A stretch of 45,492 nucleotides of DNA from Streptomyces sp. GKU 895 (GTDB lineage Bacteria; Actinomycetota; Actinomycetes; Streptomycetales; Streptomycetaceae). Where the stretch lies: contig MWJO01000069.1 in NCBI GenBank assembly GCA_002027195.1, forward strand, positions 1 to 45,492. The letters run 5' to 3'. Shown one piece after another: positions 6,938 through 15,959 of the stretch; position 1 is the stretch's first letter; each line of letters begins with the position of its first letter. The notes beneath the pieces were generated by a model. The model saw nothing but the letters and a program-made list of their open reading frames with translations. It was not told the origin of the DNA and searched no databases. The translations under genes and the position numbers were made by a program.

Positions 6938-8650
6938 ATGACTGCTGAAACTGCGCCAGTCACGCTGGTGCCTACCGAGGGGCGGCGCAGCAGAGGCCGT
7001 GTGGTCGTGTCCTGGCTGACCACCACCGATCACAAGAAGATCGGCCACCTCTATCTGATCACCTCGTTCTGCTTCTTCCTGATCGGCGGGATCCTCGCCA
7101 TGGCGATCAGGGCGGAACTGGCCCGGCCGGGGCTGCAGTTCCTGTCGACCGAGCAGTACAACCAGGCGTTCACGATGCACGGCACGATCATGCTGCTGCT
7201 CTTCGCCACCCCGACCTTCGCCGGGTTCGCCAACGCCATCATGCCGCTGCAGATCGGGTCGCCGGACGTGGCCTTCCCGCGGTTGAACATGTTCTCCTAC
7301 TGGCTGTTCCTCTTCGGCGGCCTGATCGTCCTCGGCAGCTTCCTCACCCCGCAGGGCGCCGCCGATTACGGCTGGACCGCTTACACCCCGCTCAGCGGCC
7401 CCATCCGCAGCGGTTACATCGGCGCCGACCTGTGGATCATGGGCCTTGCGCTGGCCGGGTTCGGCACCATCCTCGGCGCGGTCAACTTCATCACCACCAT
7501 CATCTGCATGCGCGCCCCGGGCATGACCATGTTCCGCATGCCGATCTTCACCTGGAACGTGCTCCTTACCTCAGTGCTGGTCCTGCTGGCCTTCCCGGTT
7601 CTGGCCGCCGCACTGTTGGCCCTGGAAGCGGACCGCAAGTTCGGCTCGCACGTCTTCGACGCCCAATACGGCGGAGCCATCCTCTGGCAGCATCTGTTCT
7701 GGTTCTTCGGCCACCCCGAGGTCTACATCCTCGCTCTGCCCTTCTTCGGCGTCATCACGGAGATCATCCCCGTGTTCTCCCGCAAACCGATCTTCGGCTA
7801 CATGGGCCTGGTCGGCGCGACCATCGCCATCGCCGGCCTTTCGGTCACCGTCTGGGCGCACCACATGTTCGCCACCGGCGCCGTCCTGCTGCCGTTCTTC
7901 TCCTTCATGACCTACCTGATCGCGGTGCCCACGGGGGTGAAGTTCTTCAACTGGATCGGCACCATGTTCAAGGGCTCGCTGTCCTTCGAACCACCCATGC
8001 TGTGGGCCGCCGGCTTCCTCGTCACCTTCCTGTTCGGCGGGCTGACCGGTGTGATCCTCGGCTCCCCGCCACTGGACTGGCACGTCACCGACAGCTACTT
8101 CGTCGTCGCCCATTTCCACTACGTGCTCTTCGGCACCATCGTCTTCGCGATGTTCGGCGGATTCAGCTTCTGGTGGCCCAAGATGACCGGCACCATGCTC
8201 GACCACCGCCTGGAGAAGATCCACTTCTGGACCCTGTTCGTCGGCTTCCACACCACGTTCCTGGTCCAGCACTGGCTCGGTGCCGAGGGCATGCCCCGCC
8301 GCTACGCCGACTACCTGGCCGTCGACGGCTTCACCGGCCTGAACACCGTCTCCTCCATCGGCGCCTTCCTGCTGGGTCTGTCCACCCTGCCGTTCCTCTA
8401 CAACGTGTGGAAGACCGCCAAATACGGCAAGAAGGTCGAGGTCGACGACCCGTGGGGATACGGCCGCTCCCTGGAGTGGGCGACCTCGTGCCCGCCCCCG
8501 CGCCACAACTTCGTCGCCCTGCCCCGCATCCGCTCGGATTCTCCGGCGTTCGACCTCCACCACCCCGACGTGGCACAGCTGGACCAGGCGGAGACCACCG
8601 GCAAACGCGATGCGATCGACGCCGAAGGACACAAGGGCGACCGGTCGTGA
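6938..8650 (+). CDS. ctaD: Cytochrome c oxidase subunit I (aa3 type)
   Basis: The 570-residue membrane protein is the catalytic subunit of the proton-pumping haem-copper oxidase. The metal ligands are visible: the low-spin haem His in FTMHGTIMLLLF, the cross-linked His-Tyr in GHPEVYILALP, the CuB histidines in WAHHMFATG, and the haem His pair in VAHFHYVLFG. Length and about 12 hydrophobic helices fit the family. ATG 6938 has AAGGA 4 nt upstream; the open frame extends far upstream but without family similarity. No ctaC or ctaE lies nearby, so this is probably an extra copy outside the main cytochrome oxidase operon, as is common in Streptomyces. Confidence 0.95.
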   Translation: MTAETAPVTLVPTEGRRSRGRVVVSWLTTTDHKKIGHLYLITSFCFFLIGGILAMAIRAELARPGLQFLSTEQYNQAFTMHGTIMLLLFATPTFAGFANAIMPLQIGSPDVAFPRLNMFSYWLFLFGGLIVLGSFLTPQGAADYGWTAYTPLSGPIRSGYIGADLWIMGLALAGFGTILGAVNFITTIICMRAPGMTMFRMPIFTWNVLLTSVLVLLAFPVLAAALLALEADRKFGSHVFDAQYGGAILWQHLFWFFGHPEVYILALPFFGVITEIIPVFSRKPIFGYMGLVGATIAIAGLSVTVWAHHMFATGAVLLPFFSFMTYLIAVPTGVKFFNWIGTMFKGSLSFEPPMLWAAGFLVTFLFGGLTGVILGSPPLDWHVTDSYFVVAHFHYVLFGTIVFAMFGGFSFWWPKMTGTMLDHRLEKIHFWTLFVGFHTTFLVQHWLGAEGMPRRYADYLAVDGFTGLNTVSSIGAFLLGLSTLPFLYNVWKTAKYGKKVEVDDPWGYGRSLEWATSCPPPRHNFVALPRIRSDSPAFDLHHPDVAQLDQAETTGKRDAIDAEGHKGDRS

Positions 8651-8790
8651 TCAGAGGGCAGGCTCGTCACCACAGCGCCGACCAAGCGGCCGTGCTGGGC
8701 CCCGAGGCAAAGGGCCACCTCCTGGCCCGCAGCCACCGCGACACCACACGCCGTGCGGCCGAGGAGTTGTGCGCAACATGCACTGGCTGA
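8647..8790 (+). CDS. Small hypothetical protein overlapping ctaD stop
   Basis: A GTG at 8647 overlaps the ctaD TGA (GTGA) and opens a 47-residue frame with helical, charged composition (HLLARSHRDTTRRAAEEL) ending at 8790. The overlap suggests translational coupling. No family was recognised, and it may be spurious. Confidence 0.3.
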   Translation: MIRGQARHHSADQAAVLGPEAKGHLLARSHRDTTRRAAEELCATCTG

Positions 8791-9410
8791 CCGCCGCCCA
8801 GGCCCAACACATCACCCGCCACTACTGCGACCGGCGTACGGTGCTCACTGGGCACATCCTGCGCGCAACCGTCCAACGCGTCGAGCAGCTGAGCCTGGCG
8901 TACGAGACCCGCTACCAGGAACTGCGCCGCGCACTCCTCAGACTCCATGCGGCCTGCGCGTCGGCGGTCCCGGCTGCGCCCGGGGGCGCGGACGCCGCGG
9001 TGGGGCCTGCCGGCGCGATAAGCGCGACGGCCGGTCCGTTTCGCGCAGGGCGCACAGGGCGGTCGTCGCCCCGCCGTATCGCCGGTCGAAGCCGCTCAGC
9101 CCTCTTTCTTCCGCCGCGTCCTCCACCTGACGTAGGCGACGGTCGAGACCACGACAAGGAGCATGACCGCGTCCTCGGCCAGGGTCCCCGACGCGTTCGT
9201 GACGGAGTGGCCGAACGTGATGGCGGCCGCGAAGTGGGCGATCGCGATGGCGCAGAGCATGAGCGCGAATCTCAGCAGCGAGAACCCATGCTTCTTCTCG
9301 TCCGCATCAGCTGTCATCTCCGGCGTCCCCTGAGCCAGACGGTCGCCGACGCGATCAGCAGGAACACGACCATGAAGACGAGGTGCTGCCCAACGGCCGA
9401 CCAGCGGTAG
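8778..9410 (+). CDS. Hypothetical protein, only N-terminal part plausible
   Basis: From ATG 8778 the first 70 or so residues look like a genuine helical protein (TAAQAQHITRHYCDRR, then VEQLSLAYETRYQELRRAL). Beyond about 9095 the frame runs antisense to two better-supported membrane-protein genes and becomes low-complexity, so the true 3' end is probably lost or shifted. It overlaps the preceding small frame by 13 nt. Function is unknown. Confidence 0.25.
   Translation: MHWLTAAQAQHITRHYCDRRTVLTGHILRATVQRVEQLSLAYETRYQELRRALLRLHAACASAVPAAPGGADAAVGPAGAISATAGPFRAGRTGRSSPRRIAGRSRSALFLPPRPPPDVGDGRDHDKEHDRVLGQGPRRVRDGVAERDGGREVGDRDGAEHERESQQREPMLLLVRISCHLRRPLSQTVADAISRNTTMKTRCCPTADQR
9096..9317 (-). 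CDS. Small two-helix membrane protein
   Basis: The 73-residue protein has a charged N-terminus (MTADADEKKHG), two hydrophobic helices (LLRFALMLCAIAIAHFAAAI and AVMLLVVVSTVAYVRW) and a basic tail RTRRKKEG, so the C-terminus is probably cytoplasmic. Its ATG (9317) overlaps the TGA of the preceding minus-strand gene as ATGA, indicating translational coupling. No domain family was recognised. It is the last of three consecutive small membrane-protein genes downstream of ctaD on the opposite strand. Confidence 0.55.
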   Translation of the reverse strand: MTADADEKKHGFSLLRFALMLCAIAIAHFAAAITFGHSVTNASGTLAEDAVMLLVVVSTVAYVRWRTRRKKEG

Positions 9411-9550
9411 TCCGTGAAGGTCGCGCCGAGGATGTACAGAAGGGCGAACACCCCGAACAGGGCAGCCAGGACATAGACGCGCCCCCAACCGGATTTCACT
9501 TTCCGGGTCATCCGAGCAGCGGCCCCGAGTTTTTCCGGGATGTGGTTCAT
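9314..9550 (-). CDS. Small two-helix membrane protein
   Basis: The 78-residue protein has an amphipathic basic N-terminus (MNHIPEKLGAAARMTRKVK) and two membrane helices (VYVLAALFGVFALLYILGA and LVFMVVFLLIASATVWL), ending in RGRRR. ATG 9550 is chosen over the in-frame ATG at 9562 because GGAAG lies 5 nt upstream of it. The stop overlaps the start of the next gene by the ATGA tetranucleotide. No family was recognised. A similar layout to its partner (two helices, basic tail) suggests the two function together. Confidence 0.55.
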   Translation of the reverse strand: MNHIPEKLGAAARMTRKVKSGWGRVYVLAALFGVFALLYILGATFTDYRWSAVGQHLVFMVVFLLIASATVWLRGRRR

Positions 9551-9678
9551 GAGCACTTCCATCTTCACGGTGTGGCCGGTCTTGCCCAGGGGGACGGAAC
9601 GGCTGCCTCTGGTCGACGGCCGGCTGTCCAGCGTGATGTTCTCCGAGAGGGGGCTGCCGGACCCCCGACGTCCTGAAG

Positions 9679-9948
9679 CTACGCCCCCCATCGCTCCTGC
9701 CTGCGTCTGTACAGGACCACGCCCATCACGAGTGCGGTGGTCACGCCTGCTTCGATGACCATGCGGATCAGGGCGCCGATCAGCCCGCCGGCTGTGCGGT
9801 CGGACAGGGCCGTGCCCAAAAAGTGCACCACGGTTCCCGAGTAGAGGACGAGGGCAACCAGCGCCAGCGGAATCCGGTGGGTCGGTTGCCCCGGTCGCCC
9901 TTCGTTCTCCTCGTCCGGCGTGCCGTTCCCGCCGTTCACGTCCCGCAT
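9679..9948 (-). CDS. Small membrane protein
   Basis: The 89-residue product has a hydrophilic N-terminus of about 25 residues (NGGNGTPDEENEGRPGQ) and membrane segments IPLALVALVLYSGTVVHFLG and MVIEAGVTTALVMGVVL, ending in YRRRQERWGA. ATG 9948 has AAGGG just upstream; the open frame starts earlier at 10008 but without a ribosome site. It is the first of three small membrane-protein genes on this strand, with a 128-nt gap before the next two. No family was recognised. Confidence 0.55.
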   Translation of the reverse strand: MRDVNGGNGTPDEENEGRPGQPTHRIPLALVALVLYSGTVVHFLGTALSDRTAGGLIGALIRMVIEAGVTTALVMGVVLYRRRQERWGA

Positions 9949-10636
9949 GCCCTTGATCGGGACCGGGAGACCAGCGCCGGATCTGCCGGACCTGGATCTG
10001 CTGCGCACGGACTATCCCCCGTGATCTTTCCATCGGTGAAGGTGAGGAGCAGCAGATCTTTGCATCGTCCACAAACGGCGTTGTATGACGAGCACTCACA
10101 TCATCAATCAGGAGTAAAGGGGGTCGGCAGGAGATCCCGAACGAGAGCATCCGAAGATCACCTAAATACTGACATTGCTTCCAAGTGCGTTGTCACCGAG
10201 CGCGATCTGTCCCGGTTCTCGGTACGGGTGTCTGTTGGGCAGGTCTTTACGGAAAATCACTTCAAGTGCGAATAAAAGGGTCACGAATGTCAAGGAATTG
10301 ATGTTACGTCGCGTCAGCCCTCGGATGGGACGACGGTTCGACAGATCGATGAACTCGATCTGGGTGATGGCGACTTGACCCGGTTGCGATGAACGCCTGG
10401 CCTTGGGGCGAGAGCGGAGGGGAGCGAACGCACCTGGGCTACGGAACGGATACCCCAGAGCCGCCATGTCCACCAGATACGTGATCACTCGAAGGCCGCG
10501 CGCGGTAACACTCGCCGAGAGCCTGCGGCCGCCGCAACGAGTCGGCAGGCACGGTTCCGTACGTCCTGCAGACCCAGGCGTGCACTGCATTTCCTGGGAC
10601 GGGTGAGGCGTAGAGCGGCGGGGGCGGTCTACCGGG
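9949..10636. other. Gap with lower GC, no convincing gene
   Basis: This stretch is noticeably AT-richer around 10040-10320. A minus-strand frame at about 10162-10390 carries a hydrophobic run (LTFVTLLFALEVIF) but has no start codon near it and no recognisable family. The divergent promoter for the small membrane genes must lie near 9950-10030. Confidence 0.3.
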
Positions 10637-10651
10637 TGTGCCGAGCGGCGG

Positions 10652-10888
10652 CGTGAGGGCCGTGGGCTCCTGCTCGGCCTCGTCGACGGCGCGGCGGTCC
10701 GCGACACCGCGGCCGCGTGGACCGGACGGGTCGACGCCGTCACCGCACGCACGGACCGAGTGGACGTCGAGGCGTTGCTCATCCGGCCCGACGGCTGCGT
10801 TGCCCGGGCCGTGCCCACCGGGCAGGACCTCGACACCACCACCACGCTGCTGCGTGCACTGGGCACACCGCTCGGCCAACCGGCCTGA
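10652..10888 (+). pseudogene. C-terminal remnant of an FAD-dependent aromatic monooxygenase
   Basis: The frame ending at TGA 10886-10888 reads REGRGLLLGLVDGAAVRDTA and then VEALLIRPDGCVARA. This is the thioredoxin-like C-terminal domain of PheA/TfdB-type FAD hydroxylases, where a similar [LV]VRPDG[YH]VAW motif is characteristic. There is no start codon and an in-frame stop lies at 10604-10606, so the FAD- and substrate-binding domains are gone. It is a 5'-truncated remnant. Confidence 0.5.
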
Positions 10889-10974
10889 GCAGCGCATTAA
10901 CAGTCGCCTCAGGTTCGCTCAGTACCAACTAGGCGTCCAGACAAGCGATGCAACCCGTATGTAGGAGGCTAGTC

Positions 10975-13122
10975 ATGGCAGTCGACGCAGGGCCGTCCGG
11001 GGAAGCTCCGGCCGGTCGGTTGGCCGGCCGGTGGGTGCCCTGGTTGGTGATTGGCTTGTGGCTGGTGCTGGCGGCGGGCATGGTGCCGCTGAGCGGAAAG
11101 CTGAGCTCGGTCACCACCGACAGCGCCGTAGACACCCTGCCGGCCAATGCCGAGTCCACCAAGGTGGCGGTGCTGGAAGACAGTCTCCCCGACGGTGACA
11201 GCAACACGTTTGTCTTCGTGTACCACCGCGCCGGCGGCCTGACCGACGCCGACCAAGCGACGGTCGAGCGCCAGTACACCACGCTGGCCAAGCGGTATCC
11301 GCCGAAGGCGACGGCCGCCGGCGAGGACGACGAGGGCTCACCGACGAGCCCCTCCACCGACGGCGAGGCGATGATGTTCACCCTCGAGGTGAGCACGGTC
11401 TACGGCGAACCGGAGGCCCTCGTCGGCCCGTTGCGTGACGCCACGAAGGACCGCCCCTCCGGCCTGGACCTCGACGTGACCGGCCCGGGCGCGATCGACG
11501 GCGACATGGATGCCGTCTTCGACGGCATCGACGTGCAGGTCCTCCTCACCACGATCGTCGTCGTCACGCTCCTGCTCATCCTCACCTACCGCAGCCCGGT
11601 GCTGTGGCTCATCCCGCTCATGGCCGTCGGCGCGGCCGCACTGACCGCGATGGCGACCGTCTACCTGCTCGTCAAGGGCTTCGGCATCGTGGTCAACGAC
11701 CAGAACTCGGCGCTGCTGACGATCCTGGTGTTCGGCGTCGGCACGGACTACGCGCTGCTGCTCATCGCTCGATACCGGGAGGCACTGCACCACCACGAGA
11801 ACGTGCGGGTCGCGATGGTCCACGCGCTGCGCTGCGCGGCGCCGGCCATCGTCGCGTCCGCGGCCACCGTGGTCGCCGGCCTGCTCTGTCTGCTCGTCGC
11901 GGACCTGAACAGCACCAGCGGGTTGGGCCCGATCGGTGCGGCCGGCATTCTGTGCGCGCTGGTGGCCATGCTGACGCTGTTCCCGGCGGTCCTCGTGGTG
12001 CTCGGCAGGCGGATCTTCTGGCCGGCCATCCCGCGGTTCAGCACGGCGGTTCAGGAGAAGCCGGGGGTGTGGGGACGGCTCGGCACCGTCATCAGCCGCC
12101 GCCGGTGGGTGGCGACCCTCGGCTCGGTCGGAGTCCTCGGCGTCCTCGTCCTCGGGCTGGCGGGCAACACCGGTGCCCTGCGGGAGCAGGACCAGTTCCT
12201 GTCCGCGCCGGAGTCGGTCACCGGCTTCACCGTTCTGCGCCAGCACTTCCCGGAGCTCGGCGGCCAGCCGATGACGGTCTTCACGCGGCCGGCGCACCAG
12301 GAACAGGTGCTCGGCGTCGTCAAGGACACGCGCGGTGTGGCCCTGGCCATCCCGGATCAGACCAGCGGGGGTTGGGCCGGCATCTCCGTGTTCCCGAAGG
12401 ACGCGCCGGACAGCGTCGCGGAGTACGACACGATCAAGCGGGTGCGCACCGCCGTGCACGCGGTGAGCGGGGCGGAGGCGATCGTCGGTGGGCCGAGTGC
12501 GGAGAACCTGGACACCGAGGCGACCACCGAGCGCGACGAGAAGCTGGTGATCCCGCTGGTCCTCGCCGTCGTCCTGATCGTCCTCGGGCTGCTGCTGCGG
12601 GCGATCCTGGCCCCGCTGGTCCTGATGGCCACCGTGATCGTCTCGTTCGCCGCGGCCTTCGGCGGCAGTGTGTTCGTCTTCGACACGATCCTCGGTTTCA
12701 AGGGTGTCGACTCTTCGGTGCCGCTGCTGGCGTTCCTGTTCCTGGTGGCGCTCGGCGTCGACTACAACATCTTCCTGGCCAGCCGGGCCCGGGAGGAGAC
12801 CGTGCGTCTCGGCACCGCAAAGGGCATGCTCAAAGCCCTTTCCGCTACCGGTGGCGTCATCACCTCGGCAGGCCTGGTCCTGGCGGCCACGTTCGCGGTC
12901 CTCGCCACCCTTCCGCTGGTGATGCTGATCGAGGTCGGGTTCCTGGTCGCCTTCGGCGTGCTGCTCGACGCCCTGCTGGTGCGGTCGGTCCTGGTGCCCG
13001 CCCTCACCCTGCTCATCGGCCGACGAATCTGGTGGCCGAGCCGGCTGTCCCGTCCCGCGGCCCAGCTGCCGGCCGGTCAACAACCGCTCGCCGACGACGA
13101 GGAGCCCGCGCTGCAACGCTGA
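10975..13122 (+). CDS. MMPL-family RND exporter
   Basis: The 715-residue protein has about 12 membrane helices in two halves, each with a large extracytoplasmic loop after its first helix (residues about 45-185 and 410-520), the layout of MmpL transporters. Conserved segments include VNDQNSALLTILVFGVGTDY and LGVDYNIFLASRAREE; the Asp-Tyr pairs in these helices carry the proton-relay function in the family. Such proteins export lipids, siderophores or drugs. ATG 10975 has GGAGG 6 nt upstream. An OmpR-type two-component pair lies convergently downstream and may relate to envelope stress, but that link is inference. Confidence 0.9.
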   Translation: MAVDAGPSGEAPAGRLAGRWVPWLVIGLWLVLAAGMVPLSGKLSSVTTDSAVDTLPANAESTKVAVLEDSLPDGDSNTFVFVYHRAGGLTDADQATVERQYTTLAKRYPPKATAAGEDDEGSPTSPSTDGEAMMFTLEVSTVYGEPEALVGPLRDATKDRPSGLDLDVTGPGAIDGDMDAVFDGIDVQVLLTTIVVVTLLLILTYRSPVLWLIPLMAVGAAALTAMATVYLLVKGFGIVVNDQNSALLTILVFGVGTDYALLLIARYREALHHHENVRVAMVHALRCAAPAIVASAATVVAGLLCLLVADLNSTSGLGPIGAAGILCALVAMLTLFPAVLVVLGRRIFWPAIPRFSTAVQEKPGVWGRLGTVISRRRWVATLGSVGVLGVLVLGLAGNTGALREQDQFLSAPESVTGFTVLRQHFPELGGQPMTVFTRPAHQEQVLGVVKDTRGVALAIPDQTSGGWAGISVFPKDAPDSVAEYDTIKRVRTAVHAVSGAEAIVGGPSAENLDTEATTERDEKLVIPLVLAVVLIVLGLLLRAILAPLVLMATVIVSFAAAFGGSVFVFDTILGFKGVDSSVPLLAFLFLVALGVDYNIFLASRAREETVRLGTAKGMLKALSATGGVITSAGLVLAATFAVLATLPLVMLIEVGFLVAFGVLLDALLVRSVLVPALTLLIGRRIWWPSRLSRPAAQLPAGQQPLADDEEPALQR

Positions 13123-13140
13123 GCGCGGCGGCACGGACGC

Positions 13141-13174
13141 GATCCGGGACGGGGCCCCTGGCCTGTCCCGGATC
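13141..13174 (+). terminator. Hairpin terminator after the MMPL gene
   Basis: GATCCGGGAC (13141-13150) pairs perfectly with GTCCCGGATC (13165-13174), followed by TCTTCAT, 18 nt past the exporter stop. Confidence 0.65.
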
Positions 13175-13222
13175 TCTTCATGGGCGCGAAGTAACCTCGT
13201 ACCTGCGGGAGTTCAGCGCCTT

Positions 13223-13435
13223 GTGTGCCGGTCCCGGTCAGGGGGTGGGACGACGTCTCGGGACGTCGGGGCGACCTCCTGGGCACCGGACCTCGGTGTC
13301 CCCACCGAACACCTCCCGCCGCCCGACTGGCCGGAGCCCCTGTCCGCTCACGAGATCCAGCGACTGCGGGACGCGTTGCGGAACGGAACACGTGACGAAC
13401 TGACCAGGCTGCAACCCCGGCCGGCCCAACGTTGA
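13223..13435 (+). CDS. Possible small hypothetical protein
   Basis: A short frame ends with a plausible helical stretch (PLSAHEIQRLRDALRNGTRD). The N-terminal half is low-complexity, and neither a ribosome site nor a family is evident. The rest of the gap to 13730 shows nothing recognisable. Confidence 0.2.
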   Translation: MCRSRSGGGTTSRDVGATSWAPDLGVPTEHLPPPDWPEPLSAHEIQRLRDALRNGTRDELTRLQPRPAQR

Positions 13436-13730
13436 CCGCGCCCATCTGAACCTGCGGGTAGGGGGCCAGCGGCGTGCACACGTGGCGGCTGACCTGCTCC
13501 GGGGTGTCCTGGCGGCGCGGCCGGTGGAGTTCGAGTGGTCCGTCCTCCGTGGGGTTGTCAGCCGCAGCAAAGCAGAGCACAGACAGCACCAAGCCCTGTG
13601 CAAAGCTCTGGTCACGCGCCGTGCGGCCCGGACTGGGGCCGGCGGACCGTGTCCTGCCCCGACGGTCAGCCACGCAGGGCCATGTCCGAGAGACGCCGCC
13701 CCTCGTCCTGCGCCGCGCCGCCGGGGCGGG

Positions 13731-15182
13731 TCAGTGCACCGCGCTGTCATCCCCGGCGGCGAGCGGCGCGATCGGAGTGGGCGGAGCCGCGGTCGGAAGC
13801 TCGACCCGGAGCAGCGCGCCACCCCGTGCGGAGCGGCCAACGGTGGCCCGGCCGCCGTGGGCGTCGACGACCCGCTGCACGATCGACAGCCCCAGACCGG
13901 ATCCCGGCAACGCCCGGGCACTGTCGGCACGGTAGAACCGGTCGAACACCCGCGGTATGTCGGCTGCGTCGATGCCCGGCCCGGCGTCGTCGACCTCAAG
14001 CACCGCCGACGCGCCCTCGGCACGGAGCCGGACCTGGACCGGCTGATCCGCAGGAGACCACTTGCCGGCGTTGTCGATGAGGTTGAGCACCGCCCGCTCA
14101 AGCGCAGCGGGACGCCCGCTCACCCACACAGACGTCACGTCGAGCGCGACCTCGACGTCGGGCACCCGGGACCGCGCCCGGATCGCGGCGGCCGCCACCA
14201 CGTCGGCGAAGTCGAGCACTTCGGTGCTCTCGTCGCTGACGTCACCGCGCGCCAGGTCGGTCAGCTCAGCGACCAGGGTGCTCAACTCGCCCACCTGGGC
14301 GCCGACATCATTGAGCAGCCGGGTCCGGCTCTCCGCCGGAAGTGCGCTGTCCAGAGCGCCGCGCCGATCGAGCCGGATCAGCAGCTCCACGTTGAGACGC
14401 AGGCTGGTGAGCGGGGTCTTGAGCTCGTGGGCGGCGTCCTCGGCGAGCAGCCGCTGGGCCCGTCGGGAGTCCCGGAGCGCGGCGAGCATGTCGTTGATCG
14501 ACTGGACCAGCCGCCGAATCTCCCCTCCCCCCTCGTCCGGGATGTCGGCGTCGAGATCCCGAGTGCGCGCCACGCGTACCGCGGCGGCGGTCAGCCGGTC
14601 GATCGGTGCCAGCCCGGTCCGCGCCACAGTCCGCCCGACAAGGGCACCGCCGACCACGCAGAGCAGCCCGATCAGCAGCATGCCGAACCCGAACCGGTTG
14701 ATCGGGCTGTCGTCGACCGCGCGCGCCACCTGGACCGCGCCGTCGCCCGCCCGCAGCGTGTAGATGACGTAGCCGTCCTCGTCGCTGTCGTTCGACTCCA
14801 TCAGGTCGGCCGACGCGCCCTGCGCCACGCGCCCGGCTTGCTCGCTGACCGGGGGCAGCGCGGGTTGCCCGGCCGGCGTCCGGATCGAGCCGTCGGAAAG
14901 GATGACCCGCACCAGCCGACCGGATCCGGGATACGGCGGCAGCCGGACCTGCGCCAGACCGGCGCGCTCGGCGTCCGTCGCCAGCACGCGGGAGTCGGCG
15001 CGTAGCTGATTCCCGGTGGTCCTCTGCAGCTCCCAGCCCATGAGCTGGCTGGCCACCTGAAAGGCCACGAACACGCTCACCGCGATGGCCGTCGCCGCGA
15101 TCACCGTCAGCCTGGCCCGCAGGGACCGCCGACGCCACCACCGGGTCAGCCGGCGCGGTTCCCGGCCCGCGGGCCTGCTCAC
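13731..15182 (-). CDS. Sensor histidine kinase (OmpR-system type)
   Basis: The 483-residue membrane kinase has a basic N-terminus and first membrane helix (residues about 24-46), an extracytoplasmic sensor of about 110 residues, a second helix (FGFGMLLIGLLCVVGGALVG), a HAMP segment, the phosphoacceptor motif EDAAHELKTPLTSLRL, and the ATPase N (NLIDNAGKWS), G1 (DDAGPGI) and G2 (GSGLGLSI) boxes. The domain order resembles MprB/BaeS-type kinases. Its GTG start overlaps the response-regulator stop as GTGA, giving a tightly coupled pair. The signal is unknown; convergent location next to an MMPL exporter hints at envelope stress. Confidence 0.92.
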   Translation of the reverse strand: MSRPAGREPRRLTRWWRRRSLRARLTVIAATAIAVSVFVAFQVASQLMGWELQRTTGNQLRADSRVLATDAERAGLAQVRLPPYPGSGRLVRVILSDGSIRTPAGQPALPPVSEQAGRVAQGASADLMESNDSDEDGYVIYTLRAGDGAVQVARAVDDSPINRFGFGMLLIGLLCVVGGALVGRTVARTGLAPIDRLTAAAVRVARTRDLDADIPDEGGGEIRRLVQSINDMLAALRDSRRAQRLLAEDAAHELKTPLTSLRLNVELLIRLDRRGALDSALPAESRTRLLNDVGAQVGELSTLVAELTDLARGDVSDESTEVLDFADVVAAAAIRARSRVPDVEVALDVTSVWVSGRPAALERAVLNLIDNAGKWSPADQPVQVRLRAEGASAVLEVDDAGPGIDAADIPRVFDRFYRADSARALPGSGLGLSIVQRVVDAHGGRATVGRSARGGALLRVELPTAAPPTPIAPLAAGDDSAVH

Positions 15183-15862
15183 GGAGGAGTCTCCCGCAAC
15201 GTGTATCCCAGGCCGCGCAGTGTGTAGATCAATCGCGGCTCACCGTCGGCCTCCAGCTTGCGGCGCAGGTAACTCACGTACACCTGGAGGTTGTTGGCGG
15301 TGGAGCTCATGCCGAAGCCCCAGATCGCCTCGAACAGCGCGTCGCGGGTCAAGACCCGGGTCGCGTTGCTCAGGAGCACCTGCAAGAGGGAGAACTCGGT
15401 CCGGGTCAGGTGCAGCGGCCGCCCGCCCCGCCACGCCTCGAACCTGTCGGGATCGAGCCGGACGTCGGCGTACGACAGGATCTGCGGCTCCTCGTCGGTC
15501 GGCGTCCGCCGACGCAGCAGGGCCCGCACCCGGGCCAGCAACTCCTCGGTGGCGAACGGCTTGGGCAGGTAGTCGTCGGCGCCCGCGTCCAGCCCCGCGA
15601 CCCGGTCGGAGACCTGGTCACGGGCGGTCAGCATCAGCACCGGCAGATCCTGGCCCGCGGCCCGCAACCGCCGGCAGGTCTCCAACCCGCCGAGGCGGGG
15701 CATCATCACGTCGAGGAGCAGCAGATCCGGCGCGTCACCACCGACCTCGTCGAGCACGGCGAAACCGTTGGCGACGGTCCTGGTGTCGTACCCCTCCACC
15801 TGGAGCACCCGCTCCAGCGAGTCACGGATGGCTGCCTCGTCATCCGCGATCATGATCCGCAC
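15179..15862 (-). CDS. OmpR/PhoB-family response regulator
   Basis: The 227-residue regulator has a receiver domain (IMIADDEAAI acidic pocket, LLLLDVMMPRLGG phosphoacceptor Asp, LMLTARD switch Thr, LPKPFATEELLARV Lys) and a C-terminal winged helix (LTRTEFSLLQVLLSN, then ANNLQVYVSYLRRKLE and IYTLRGLGYTLR). It controls transcription when phosphorylated by the kinase encoded immediately downstream. GTG 15862 is chosen because the receiver starts directly after it and GGAGGGGG lies upstream; an in-frame ATG at 15901 would add 13 residues and has no ribosome site. Targets are not visible. Confidence 0.92.
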   Translation of the reverse strand: MRIMIADDEAAIRDSLERVLQVEGYDTRTVANGFAVLDEVGGDAPDLLLLDVMMPRLGGLETCRRLRAAGQDLPVLMLTARDQVSDRVAGLDAGADDYLPKPFATEELLARVRALLRRRTPTDEEPQILSYADVRLDPDRFEAWRGGRPLHLTRTEFSLLQVLLSNATRVLTRDALFEAIWGFGMSSTANNLQVYVSYLRRKLEADGEPRLIYTLRGLGYTLRETPP

Positions 15863-15959
15863 CCCGGCCCGCCCCCTCCAGTCGATGCCCCTGCCGCTCA
15901 TTGTCGCCGACCAACCTGAAGCCAGGCTTAGAGGTCCTCAGAGAAGCCAGCTGATCATG

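Noticed and set aside
11338..13134. About 600-codon minus-strand frame within the MMPL gene
   Set aside because: The composition is almost entirely charged residues and Gln, with no domain. The sense strand encodes a clear MmpL transporter with ribosome site and terminator.
13482..15005. Long open frame on the + strand opposite the histidine kinase
   Set aside because: The minus-strand kinase has all its catalytic motifs. The + frame is low-complexity and typical of antisense frames in GC-rich coding DNA.
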